In this document: positions 9,708-18,070 of the stretch, one piece after another
Layout: each line of letters begins with the position of its first letter
Position numbering within the stretch: the first letter of the stretch is position 1
Assembly (NCBI GenBank): GCA_900317835.1
Contig: ONIL01000015.1
Span: forward strand, 62,001 to 126,000
Reading direction: 5' to 3'
DNA: 64,000 bases
DNA from: an uncultured Prevotellaceae bacterium
GTDB taxonomy: Bacteria > Bacteroidota > Bacteroidia > Bacteroidales > Muribaculaceae
The notes under the pieces: model-generated
What the model saw: only the letters and a program-made list of their open reading frames with translations
What the model was told of the DNA's origin: nothing
Database searches by the model: none
Position numbers and translations under genes: made by a program

Positions 9708-10018
9708 CGAGTCCAACTGTAAACCTGCAGAGGGCTAATGAATGAAATGAAAAAGGTAATTATGCCTTAAATTAAGATGATTGAAAAGACTTGTTTGGTA
9801 GCGACAGTGAGCCGTATAGCTGGTCCATCCCGGCTATTGCTCGTTTGTGGTGTTGCCATCAGTGAATCAACGGCATCTTCCTTTGAAAAGACAAAAATCA
9901 GTAAGCAGAGCGCACTTGCTGTTACAAAACCCTTTAGAGATAACCAACATCAATCCACCGGCATGTTGAAGTATGCGCTCGCTTGAGCATGCCGATGGGT
10001 TAACTAATTGTTTACTGT
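9708..10018 (+). promoter_or_regulatory. Long 5' leader of second SusC operon
   Basis: This region between promoter and SusC start contains no convincing gene. Close to the start codon, CGGCATG (9959-9965) can pair with CATGCCG (9988-9994). A nested alternative pairs GCTC (9977-9980) with GAGC (9985-9988), so two mutually exclusive folds are possible. I do not recognise a known riboswitch or other RNA family. A regulatory role is inference from length and structure. Confidence 0.3.
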
Positions 10019-13000
10019 ATGAAGAGACTTTTATCAACTCTGATGGCCATATGCCTCATCACAATGAGTGCATGGGCCAACAAGACCGTTACCGGTAAAG
10101 TCGTCAGTGCCAGTGACAATGAGCCACTTATAGGCGCCACTGTGCAAGCCATCGGCTCGTCCCAGGGTACCTCGACTGACCTGAACGGTGAATTCACAGT
10201 AACCGTTAATGACAACGTGACGCAACTTAGAGTGAGTTGCGTGGGCTATATGTCACGGGTTGTTGCGGTTACGAGTTATGTAACTGTTGCCCTTGAAGAG
10301 GACAATACAACCCTCGAGGAAGTGGTTGTGACTGCCATGGGTATCACACGCAAACAGAAGTCACTAGGTTATGCGGCTCAACAGGTGAAGGCCGAGGACA
10401 TTACCGGTGCACACACTGGCGAGGCAATGACTTCGCTCAGTGGTAAGGTCGCTGGTCTGCAGGTGCAGTCCACCTCAAGTGACCCCGGTTCAGCCAACTC
10501 GGTTATCATCCGTGGTTTCAGCTCCATTAATGGTAGCAACCAGCCGCTGTATGTTGTTGATGGTGTGCCCTTGCAGAGTACCACGCTGACCGGTATGGGT
10601 AAAGCCCAGAGTGCTGGTGGTATCTCCAGCATCTCGCCCAACGACATCGAGAGCATGACCGTGCTCAAGGGTGCCGCCGCTACCGCATTGTATGGTAGCC
10701 GTGCCGCCAACGGTGTCATCATCGTGACCACCAAGCAGGGTCGCAAGGGTGAAGGCAAGAACTTCTCGATCGAGTATAATGGTAGTGTTCAGGCACGCCA
10801 GATCTCACTGTTGCCCAAGTTGCAGAACCAGTGGGGCCAGGGTTGGAACGGTGCCCAGACTTTCATCGAGAATGGTTCATGGGGTCCCGAACTGGATGGC
10901 AGCCGTCAGATTTACGGTCCCATCTGGAACAACCAGCAGCTGATTCACGATTATACAGCCAAGGAGAACAATGTCCGTGACTTCTTTGACCTGGGATGGA
11001 CAAATAACCACAGCATTGCCTTCAGTGGCGTCTCCAATGACAATAAGGTGAATTACTACCTGTCCTATAACTACGTGGGCGATGACGGTATCCTGCCCTA
11101 CGACAAGGATACTTACACCCGTCACACCTTTGACTTCCGCAATGGCTTTGAGGCTACCGATTGGCTGAAGCTTTCATCCTCGATCAGCTATGCGAAGTCC
11201 GAGAATGACATGGTGGGTAGCTATCAAGGTACGTCAATGATCGACGGTCTGCTTGAGTTGCCGCGTGATATCAGCATCGTGGACATGAAGGACACCAGCA
11301 AGGCATTCTTCACCCCCGAGGCTTACTTCACCCCCTACGGCATCACCAACCCCTATTGGGCAATTGAGAAAAACTACAACCATGTTGACTCGAAGCAGAT
11401 GCACGGTAAGATCCAGGCCGACATCAACCCGATCAATGACCTTACCTTTACCTATCGCTTCGGTTTTGACTACACCGACTTCGACCGCAAGATCGGTGAG
11501 CCCGAGATTGCTCTTGACGATGCACTCATCATCGAGGACTATGGTTATGCTCCCAGCAACATGAACCAGGAGGGTTACGTGTACTCGGCTTACGGCCGTC
11601 GCTATGAGCTCAACCATGACTTCCTGGCCGACTACACCCGCAACTTCATGAACGAGCGACTGAGCCTCGCTGCTATTGCCGGTGTGAACATCAACGAGCG
11701 TTATGCCACCTCGATGGTGGGACAGACCGATGGTCTGACCTTCGAGTCCGATTTCTGGGATCTGAGCAACGGTGCTACCAAGTCCACCCTGTCCGAGTCA
11801 CAGAGCAAGCGCCGCCAGGTGGCTTTGTTCGGTGACGTGACCTTGGGTTGGGATGACATGCTGTACCTGAACCTGACTGGCCGCAACGAGTGGTCATCCA
11901 CCCTGCCCATCAAGAAGAACAGCTTCTTCTATCCTGGTGCAACCTTGAGCTGGATTTTCACCCGCTTGATTCCGCAGAACAGTATCCTGAACTTCGGTAA
12001 GTTGCGCCTGGCTTATGGTAGGACTGGTAATGATGCCGATCCCTACATGATCGACCCGCGCTATGTTCAGGGCTTTGCCTATGGTTACTACAGTGGTACC
12101 GACCTGACGTTCCCGTTTGCCGCCATCAATGCTTTCCAGACATCGACCACCGCTGGTTCAGCTAACCTGAAGCCTGAGATGACCACCGAGTTTGAGGCTG
12201 GTATTAACCTGCAGTTCTTCAACAGCCGCTTGGGCATCGATGCTACCTACTATACCCGCACGACTAAGGACCAGATCTTCACCCTGCCCGTTGACCCGTC
12301 AACCGGTTACAGCAGCGTGGTGACCAACTTCGGTAAGGTTCGCAACCGTGGTGTCGAGTTGCTCGTTAACACGACCCCCGTGCTGCTGAACAACTTCCGT
12401 TGGGATTTGGGCTTCAATATCGCCATCAACCGCAACAAGGTTCTCACCATGCCTGAGAGCTTGGAGGGCGGCAAGGTGACCATCTACAGCTTCTCGGCCG
12501 GTAACGACGCCGTTTACATGTATGCTGAGGAAGGCAAGCCCATGGGTTCCTACTACACTTATCTTCCCGAGATCTATACCGACGACAATGGTGTTGAGCA
12601 TCCCGTTGTTGATGCCGCTGGTCAGCCTGTCTTGAGCAGCAGTGTAATGGATACGGGCAAGGACATGAACAACAAGTGGACCGGTGGTGTCACCACCTCG
12701 TTGAGCGCCTATGGCTTCACCCTGAGCGCCGCTCTGGATATCCGCTATGGTGGCCACATGTTCTCTCGCACTAAGAACTTGATGCAGTTCACTGGTAACG
12801 GCATCGTGACACGTTACAACGATCGTCGTCCGTTTATCATCCCCGGTAGTGTGGTTGACAATGGTGACGGTACCTACAGCGAGAACCTCACGCCCATCTT
12901 CGTGAGCGATGGTAGCTATCAGACCTACTTCAACGATTATGGTTGGGGTAATGGTGGTGAGGCCTACCTGCTTGACCGCACGTTCGCCAAGCTGCGCAAC

Positions 13001-13228
13001 CTGAGTCTGACTTGGGAATTGCCCAAGAGCTGGGTTAATGGTATGAAGCTGAGCAATGTTGCCCTGACCGTGTTCGGCAACAACCTGTTCATTTGGACTG
13101 CCAAGGACAACTACTATGTCGATCCCGAGACCACCACGACCGGTACCGACCTTGCAGGTAACTTCGGTGAGCTCTACAGCAACCCCTCGTGCCGTGTCTA
13201 TGGCTTGAATCTGACCATTAAGTACTAA
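10019..13228 (+). CDS. SusC/RagA-like TonB-dependent outer membrane transporter
   Basis: A 1069-residue SusC-family barrel: signal peptide (MSAWAN at ~20), carboxypeptidase-D-like domain (~24-95, DNEPLIGATVQA), TonB-box-like EEVVVTAMG (~102), plug domain (DIESMTVLKGAAATALYGSR, ~205-225) and long barrel ending LNLTIKY. It belongs to the SusC_RagA group that carries the longer spelling of the plug signature (SSINGSNQPLYVVDGVPL). The SusD-like partner follows after 24 nt. There is no hydrolase in the operon, so the substrate is unknown; peptides, as for RagAB, are as plausible as glycans. Confidence 0.95.
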   Translation: MKRLLSTLMAICLITMSAWANKTVTGKVVSASDNEPLIGATVQAIGSSQGTSTDLNGEFTVTVNDNVTQLRVSCVGYMSRVVAVTSYVTVALEEDNTTLEEVVVTAMGITRKQKSLGYAAQQVKAEDITGAHTGEAMTSLSGKVAGLQVQSTSSDPGSANSVIIRGFSSINGSNQPLYVVDGVPLQSTTLTGMGKAQSAGGISSISPNDIESMTVLKGAAATALYGSRAANGVIIVTTKQGRKGEGKNFSIEYNGSVQARQISLLPKLQNQWGQGWNGAQTFIENGSWGPELDGSRQIYGPIWNNQQLIHDYTAKENNVRDFFDLGWTNNHSIAFSGVSNDNKVNYYLSYNYVGDDGILPYDKDTYTRHTFDFRNGFEATDWLKLSSSISYAKSENDMVGSYQGTSMIDGLLELPRDISIVDMKDTSKAFFTPEAYFTPYGITNPYWAIEKNYNHVDSKQMHGKIQADINPINDLTFTYRFGFDYTDFDRKIGEPEIALDDALIIEDYGYAPSNMNQEGYVYSAYGRRYELNHDFLADYTRNFMNERLSLAAIAGVNINERYATSMVGQTDGLTFESDFWDLSNGATKSTLSESQSKRRQVALFGDVTLGWDDMLYLNLTGRNEWSSTLPIKKNSFFYPGATLSWIFTRLIPQNSILNFGKLRLAYGRTGNDADPYMIDPRYVQGFAYGYYSGTDLTFPFAAINAFQTSTTAGSANLKPEMTTEFEAGINLQFFNSRLGIDATYYTRTTKDQIFTLPVDPSTGYSSVVTNFGKVRNRGVELLVNTTPVLLNNFRWDLGFNIAINRNKVLTMPESLEGGKVTIYSFSAGNDAVYMYAEEGKPMGSYYTYLPEIYTDDNGVEHPVVDAAGQPVLSSSVMDTGKDMNNKWTGGVTTSLSAYGFTLSAALDIRYGGHMFSRTKNLMQFTGNGIVTRYNDRRPFIIPGSVVDNGDGTYSENLTPIFVSDGSYQTYFNDYGWGNGGEAYLLDRTFAKLRNLSLTWELPKSWVNGMKLSNVALTVFGNNLFIWTAKDNYYVDPETTTTGTDLAGNFGELYSNPSCRVYGLNLTIKY

Positions 13229-13252
13229 TTAATTAATGAGGAGAAAAAGATT

Positions 13253-14731
13253 ATGAAAAAGATATTTTTTGCAAGTCTACTGGTGCTCGGATTGTCGCTA
13301 ACATCCTGTGATGACTTCTTGGACATCAACCAGGATCCCAATTCTCCCACACAGGAGAACATGACTTCGTCGATGATGTTGCCTGCTGCCGAGCTCAACC
13401 TTGCCCACAGCTATGGCGACTTCCTGCGCACTTCAACAGGATATTTTACCCAGTACTATTCGCAGTACTTCGGTACCAGCAACTATCTGGACTATAGCCA
13501 GTTTACGATGAGTGCAGTGCGCTCGAGCAGCACCTACACTCAGCTGAACACCCGCGTGCTTAACAACCTGAAGACGATCCGCGAGCTCTCGAGCGCTGAA
13601 GAGGATTGGGGCACCTATCTGGCTGCTACCACCTTGCGCGCGTTCACCTATCAGGTGCTCGTTGACTGCTATGGTGAGGTTCCTTATACCCAGGCTCAGA
13701 ACCTGAGTTATCTCACTCCCGAGTATGATGATGGCCAGACCATCTATGACGGCATTCTTGCCGAGCTTGATGAGGCACTGGAAAAAGCTAATGGCGGTGA
13801 CCAGGTGGCTACCAGCATCCTGTTCCCCGGTGCTACTGCAGCAAGCTGGATTCAGTTTGCCAACGCTCTGAAACTTCGCATTCTTACCCGTGAGAGCGGT
13901 GTTAAGGACGTGAATGCTCAGATTGCAGCCCTGATTCAGGAGGATAACTTCCCCGCAGCTAACGTGCAGTTTGCCGGTTGCTGGAAGAATGAGGCAGGCC
14001 AGGCTAACCCCTTCTTCATGGAGGATGCCTTCGCCAGCTATGGCGCATCGCAGCAGAACATCGTGCTCAACCTCGCGTTGTATGGCACGATGAGCGAGTA
14101 TGGCGATGCCCGTCTGCAGGCCTACTTCACTCCCAATGCCGATGGTGACTACACCGGTAGCGTGAGCGGTACCAACTTCAGCACGACCAGCAAGTACAAA
14201 TCCACGTACTGGTGCCGTCCGAATGCTCACTTTGATGATCCCGTTGTCCTGATCAGTACCTCGGATGTGAACTTCTACATCGCCGAGTACTATGCCAAGA
14301 ACGGCAACAACGGCATGGCTCAGGAGTATTACCGCAAGGCCATCGAGGCTTCGTTTGCCAACGCTGGCGTGACGGGTGCTGAAGCAGCTCTCTCAGCCTA
14401 TCCTCTTGATGCAAGCAACTACAAGCGTGCTATCGGTATCCAGAAGTGGATCGACCTCTCGGGCTACAACAGCTTCGAGGGCTGGTGCGAGTTGCGTCGT
14501 CTGGGCTATCCCGCTATGGGTAGTGTGACCGGTGACCAGATCTACAACGAGCAGTCAGATGCTTACAATCCTGACCTGTATGTTCCCGGCACCCTTTACA
14601 AGCCCATCAAGTGCAATACCGCCGTGACCACAATCCTGCAGCGCTTCCCCTATGCCGAGTCGTCGGCTAACCGCAACCAGAACGCTCCCGACTATCCTGG
14701 CGATAGCGCTCCCGTATTCTGGGCTAAGTAA
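13253..14731 (+). CDS. SusD/RagB-like lipoprotein (SusD-like 2 type)
   Basis: A 492-residue lipoprotein (lipobox LTSC, Cys ~19) opening with DDFLDINQDPNSPT, the hallmark of the second SusD-like subfamily. Internal features include an N-terminal helical repeat region, TYLAATTLRAFTYQVLVDCYGEVPYTQA, and a C-terminal FYIAEYYAKNG / YEGWCELRR-like segment. It partners the preceding SusC-like barrel. An AGGAG-like purine stretch (13237-13243) precedes the start, which is uncommon among the other genes here. Confidence 0.92.
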   Translation: MKKIFFASLLVLGLSLTSCDDFLDINQDPNSPTQENMTSSMMLPAAELNLAHSYGDFLRTSTGYFTQYYSQYFGTSNYLDYSQFTMSAVRSSSTYTQLNTRVLNNLKTIRELSSAEEDWGTYLAATTLRAFTYQVLVDCYGEVPYTQAQNLSYLTPEYDDGQTIYDGILAELDEALEKANGGDQVATSILFPGATAASWIQFANALKLRILTRESGVKDVNAQIAALIQEDNFPAANVQFAGCWKNEAGQANPFFMEDAFASYGASQQNIVLNLALYGTMSEYGDARLQAYFTPNADGDYTGSVSGTNFSTTSKYKSTYWCRPNAHFDDPVVLISTSDVNFYIAEYYAKNGNNGMAQEYYRKAIEASFANAGVTGAEAALSAYPLDASNYKRAIGIQKWIDLSGYNSFEGWCELRRLGYPAMGSVTGDQIYNEQSDAYNPDLYVPGTLYKPIKCNTAVTTILQRFPYAESSANRNQNAPDYPGDSAPVFWAK

Positions 14732-14763
14732 CTAACAGTATTGTTAATTCTTTAAAAAGAAAA

Positions 14764-15504
14764 ATGAATATGAAGAATATAAAATATTTGGCAATGGGAG
14801 CTCTGGTCGCTCTGTCGCTCACCTCATGTGAGAAGGATACTGAGGGCCTGACCGACGTTACCTACTATCCCGTGATTACCCTTGAGGGTGGTGACGTGCT
14901 CTTGAGCTTGGGTGAGAATTATGTTGACCCAGGTTACTCTGCTGATTTGGGTGGTGAGGACGTTACCTCACAAGTGGTAGTAAGTGACAATATCGACAAC
15001 AATAGCATTGGTCTTTACCAGGTGTCCTACAAGGTGACCAACTCTGACGGTTTCAGTGCCACAGCTACTCGTAATGTGATTGTCTATGACTCAAGCGTTA
15101 CGCTCTCAATGGCAGGTGTCTACGATACCGATATGAATGCTACGCTCTATGGTACGGCTGGCAGAACATTTGCTGAGTATGCTGCTGCCTATGGCAATAC
15201 CGACCAGTGCGTTGGTATCGAATTTACCGAGCTGGCTCCTGGTTTCTACTATGTCAACGACCTGTTCGGTGGCTGGTATAATCAGATCCGTGCCTATGGC
15301 ACCCGTTATTGCATGACGGCTTATCTGACTCTCGACAACGATGGCAACATCGAGCTCGTTGACAGCTATATCGCTGGCTGGGGTGACGGTGTTGACTACA
15401 TCGATGGCGGAACCTATGACCCAGAGAATGGCGTGATTAGCTACTTCGTTTCCTATGCTGGTCAGATCTTTATGGATCTTGTGCTCAACAAAGTTAGTGA
15501 CTAA
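14764..15504 (+). CDS. Lipoprotein with bacterial Ig-like (DUF5011/5012-type) domain
   Basis: A 246-residue lipoprotein (lipobox LTSC). Residues ~28-95 form an Ig-like fold of the DUF5011/DUF5012 type (PVITLEGGD, then ENYVDPGYSA, then QVSYKVTNSDG). The C-terminal half (~115-246) is a beta-rich domain of unknown function found in the same class of SusCD operons. It lies 32 nt after SusD, in the position usually held by surface substrate-binding accessory lipoproteins. The start at 14764 (ATGAATATGAAG) has an alternative Met two codons in. Confidence 0.75.
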   Translation: MNMKNIKYLAMGALVALSLTSCEKDTEGLTDVTYYPVITLEGGDVLLSLGENYVDPGYSADLGGEDVTSQVVVSDNIDNNSIGLYQVSYKVTNSDGFSATATRNVIVYDSSVTLSMAGVYDTDMNATLYGTAGRTFAEYAAAYGNTDQCVGIEFTELAPGFYYVNDLFGGWYNQIRAYGTRYCMTAYLTLDNDGNIELVDSYIAGWGDGVDYIDGGTYDPENGVISYFVSYAGQIFMDLVLNKVSD

Positions 15505-15533
15505 CTATGAACTTATTTAATCCGAATATGATT

Positions 15534-16073
15534 ATGAAAAAGACATTATATTCAATACTAATGCTGGCGGGCTTGCTGGTTGCTTTCACGTCATGCGAGA
15601 AAGAAGAGATTGGCGATACTGCGGGAGTGAAAACGGCAGGTGACTGGTATGTGACCGTCGATGCTGTTGACGCTAACGGCGAACTGGTCTATAGCGATGA
15701 CGAGCTCTTCGGACTGGGAATGATCCACGTGCTGACCTACAACACGGCAGCCAACAATCCCAACGAGATGATTGTTAGTGACCTGGGTAACTTCTGGGAT
15801 TTCGCCGTTAAGGTGAACTGTGATCCTGACGCGATGACCTTCTCGACCTCTACTACCGATGAGAATAACCTCGTCGAGGGTTATGAGGATATCAATGTGA
15901 CCATTACCGGTGGTAAGATCATACCGGGTGGTGCCCATCTGGCTAGTGGTGTGCCCACCGATGCCATCGAGTTCTATGTAACCTTCAGCGACGACGGTTA
16001 TCCCGATGCTTATGGCTATGCCAAGTATCGTGTACATGGATTCCGCTACAGCGGCTTCGTTGCTGACGACTAA
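15534..16073 (+). CDS. Small lipoprotein, lipid-binding putative hydrolase family-like
   Basis: A 179-residue lipoprotein (lipobox FTSC), last gene of the second SusCD operon. I place the start at the ATG before AAAAAGACA (15534), which gives a normal lipoprotein signal; upstream ATGs at 15507 and 15528 only add a polar leader. The body (AGDWYVTVDAVDANGE, then TYNTAANNPNEMIVSD, then EFYVTFSDDG) resembles the PF12888-type family named lipid-binding putative hydrolase, which accompanies DUF5012-type proteins. No catalytic residues are evident. It is probably a surface-exposed accessory binding protein. Confidence 0.65.
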   Translation: MKKTLYSILMLAGLLVAFTSCEKEEIGDTAGVKTAGDWYVTVDAVDANGELVYSDDELFGLGMIHVLTYNTAANNPNEMIVSDLGNFWDFAVKVNCDPDAMTFSTSTTDENNLVEGYEDINVTITGGKIIPGGAHLASGVPTDAIEFYVTFSDDGYPDAYGYAKYRVHGFRYSGFVADD

Positions 16074-16102
16074 AACGCTTATATCGCTTTAAATTCATTT
16101 GT

Positions 16103-16137
16103 CATGGGCTGCCAACAAGGCAGTCCATGATTTTTTA
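16103..16137 (+). terminator. Terminator of second SusCD operon
   Basis: CATGGGCTGCC (16103-16113) pairs with GGCAGTCCATG (16119-16129) with one G-T wobble and a 5-nt loop, followed by TTTTTT. A second, overlapping pair of small palindromes lies at 16155-16197 (GAGTGTC/GACACTC and ACTCG/CGAGT) and may serve the converging gene. Confidence 0.8.
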
Positions 16138-16255
16138 ATGGCCAATTGCTAAATGAGTGTCCACCAATCCTTTTTTGGCAGACACTCGTTTGCGAGTGGG
16201 CTTCACCTGCAGTGATTGTGGTTGAGCCCCTTATCGGTTACTTGCTGTAATATGA

Positions 16256-16519
16256 TTACTTGTTGGTCATGATGTCGAGGACCATGGTGTCGGTGGCGCA
16301 CATCGCGTCGGCACCGATGATGGTCAGGTTGCGGATTGAGCGGTCCACGTCGTCGTCGATGATGCCCTCGGCACTGGTGACATGGCGGCCCTCTATAGCC
16401 AGCACGGCGCTAATCAGGGCCGTCGATACGCCCGAGGCAATCTTCAGCGCGCAGCTGGGCTTGGCACCGTCACAGATCATGCCCGTCAGGTTGGCTATCA
16501 TGTTCTTTACCGCGTGGCA
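16256..16519 (-). pseudogene. Detached C-terminal fragment of cysteine desulfidase-like gene
   Basis: This frame encodes the conserved family C-terminus (CHAVKNMIANLTGMICDGAK, then ALKIASGVSTA) but has no start of its own. It is out of frame with the upstream part of the same gene, which ends in unrelated residues after the junction at ~16520. The family normally has about 13 residues between the SSC motif and this segment; they are missing, so a deletion of roughly 38 nt would explain both the gap and the frameshift. Confidence 0.75.
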
Positions 16520-17504
16520 GGCACGAGCTGCCGATGGAGGCTACCACGCAGCCACACAGAGCACTCAGTTTGCCCAGACTCTGCTTGATGTAGATTGCCG
16601 TCAGGTGGCTCAGCGTCAGGGCTCGGATGAGCTCTTCCTCGGTGTTCTCGTTCTCAATGGCATAGACAGCCACAGGATTGGTTGCGCAGATGCCCTGGTT
16701 GCCCGAGCCGCTGTTGCTCATCACGGGAATGAGCGCACCACCCATGCGCGCGTCTGTGGCCAGGGCGGTCTTGGACAGGATGCGAGAGAAGATCGTGTTG
16801 CCGAAGATGCCGTGACTCAGCGGGCGGTCCATCGTCTTGCCCAGACAGTGGCCGTAGTTGCCTTTGAGCGACTCTTGGGCGGCTTTGAGGTTGTAGTCTC
16901 GTGTCTCGAGGATGAAACTGATCTCGTCGAGCGGGGCCTGCATGGCGAAGTCATAGACGAGTCGCAGGTTCAGCTCAATGTCGTCGCTGTCATCTCCTTC
17001 AAAACCGTCAGGCATCTCGTCAATGAGCATGACGGCGTTATCATAGGAGGTGCTCACAAAGCCAGTGTGTGAACCCTGGATGATAGCGCTGGCGATGTGG
17101 CCACCACCCTCGCAGATGGCTTCGACGTACAGCTTGTCGCAACAGTCTTGTTTCAGCTGAATGTCAATGCGTCCCTCGTTGATGAATTGTTTACCTTCTT
17201 CCAGAGCCTCGGGTGTGATGTCCTTGAGCACCTCGAGCTTGTACTCGCTCTTGCCGATCAGAGCACCCAGGGCTATGGCGATGGGAAGGCCTATCATGCC
17301 GGTGCCGGGGATGCCAACGCCCATAGCGTTCTTGAGGATGTTGGCGCTCAACAGGGCAGTGATTTTCTCAGGTTTAGAGCCAAGCGTCTCAGTGGCGCGG
17401 GCTACGCACAATGCCACGGCCATGGGCTCGGTGCAACCCACTGCAGGCACTATCTCACGTTTCATCAACGCAATAATCTGTTCTCTAATCTTCTCTTCAA
17501 TCAT
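16470..17504 (-). CDS. L-cysteine desulfidase / UPF0597 (YhaM/CdsB) family, frameshifted
   Basis: The 344-residue product matches the UPF0597/CdsB family, whose studied members use an iron-sulfur cluster to split L-cysteine into sulfide, ammonia and pyruvate. Visible family marks are PAVGCTEPMAVA near the N-terminus, GTGMIGLPIAIALGALIG, the CEGGGHIASA region, MSNSGSGNQGI and the CGCVVASIGSSC cysteines. After SSC the frame changes: the last residues (LPRGKEHDSQPDGHDL) are out of frame and the true C-terminus lies in the next frame (16256-16519). The gene is probably inactive unless the junction is an assembly error. It lies beside a DsbD-like and thioredoxin genes, consistent with sulfur metabolism. 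Confidence 0.8.
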   Translation of the reverse strand: MIEEKIREQIIALMKREIVPAVGCTEPMAVALCVARATETLGSKPEKITALLSANILKNAMGVGIPGTGMIGLPIAIALGALIGKSEYKLEVLKDITPEALEEGKQFINEGRIDIQLKQDCCDKLYVEAICEGGGHIASAIIQGSHTGFVSTSYDNAVMLIDEMPDGFEGDDSDDIELNLRLVYDFAMQAPLDEISFILETRDYNLKAAQESLKGNYGHCLGKTMDRPLSHGIFGNTIFSRILSKTALATDARMGGALIPVMSNSGSGNQGICATNPVAVYAIENENTEEELIRALTLSHLTAIYIKQSLGKLSALCGCVVASIGSSCLPRGKEHDSQPDGHDL

Positions 17505-17538
17505 ATTTATTTTATGCTCAATTTATTGATATCGTATA

Positions 17539-17586
17539 ACCGTGCTTCGCACGGGAAATTAAACAAATTATATTTTAAAATTATCA
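17539..17586 (+). repeat. Left hairpin-headed arm flanking the GxxExxY gene
   Basis: The arm begins with hairpin CCGTGC-TTC-GCACGG (17540-17554), continues GGAAATTAAACAAATT and ends in an A/T-rich stretch (TTAAAATT). The same arrangement, inverted and with a different but still complementary hairpin stem, occurs at 18079-18125. Confidence 0.8.
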
Positions 17587-17596
17587 CAAATTGGAT

Positions 17597-18070
17597 TTAC
17601 GAGAATTGATTGCAATTTTCGATTTTGACATCAATCATCTCTTGAACAGGATCGCGCCAAGATATTTTCTCGATGTTTCCATCTTCGTGTCGGTGATACC
17701 ATTCACTATAAAAACTTTTGGCACCAAAGTTCAGCAGCATCCCATAGGGCATGTGAGTCAGGTTCATATAATTCCATAACTGCTTGCGATGGGATAGTGA
17801 AATATTGCTACATGCCTTGAGCTCTACAATAATATTGTCATTGATTACAAGGTCCATGCAATAATGCTGATTAAGTTGCACGTCTTTCCAATACATAGGC
17901 AAATAGACCTGCCGCTCAACATTATAGCCTTTAGTTTTTAATAAATACTCTAAGGCTGCCTCATAAGCCGATTCCAATAAGCCTTCATGAAATTCACGAT
18001 GAACTAACATAGCCTCACCAGTAATCTCATGAAAGAAAATGTAAAACTTATTATGTTCTTCGGCAGTCAT
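17597..18070 (-). CDS. GxxExxY protein (PD-(D/E)XK nuclease-fold family)
   Basis: A 157-residue protein of the GxxExxY family (PDDEXK_3-like). It shows the naming motif (GLLESAYEAAL, residues ~30-40), the nuclease-fold core (MDLVINDNIIVELKA: Asp, then Glu-x-Lys, ~72-86) and the conserved HRKQLWNYMN / YGMLLNFG segment (~94-115). Family members are widespread in Bacteroidota, often in several copies; their function is not established. Base composition is far more A/T-rich than neighbours, suggesting separate origin. Inverted hairpin-headed repeats lie immediately on both sides. Confidence 0.85.
   Translation of the reverse strand: MTAEEHNKFYIFFHEITGEAMLVHREFHEGLLESAYEAALEYLLKTKGYNVERQVYLPMYWKDVQLNQHYCMDLVINDNIIVELKACSNISLSHRKQLWNYMNLTHMPYGMLLNFGAKSFYSEWYHRHEDGNIEKISWRDPVQEMIDVKIENCNQFS

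Noticed and set aside
9777..9986. 69-codon open frame in the leader of the second SusC operon
   Set aside because: No similarity recognised, ordinary composition for chance, and it lies in a region better explained as leader RNA. A leader peptide cannot be excluded.
17097..17609. Plus-strand open frame opposite the cysteine desulfidase-like gene and left repeat arm
   Set aside because: Antisense to conserved family sequence; the part over the repeat arm is A/T-rich noise.
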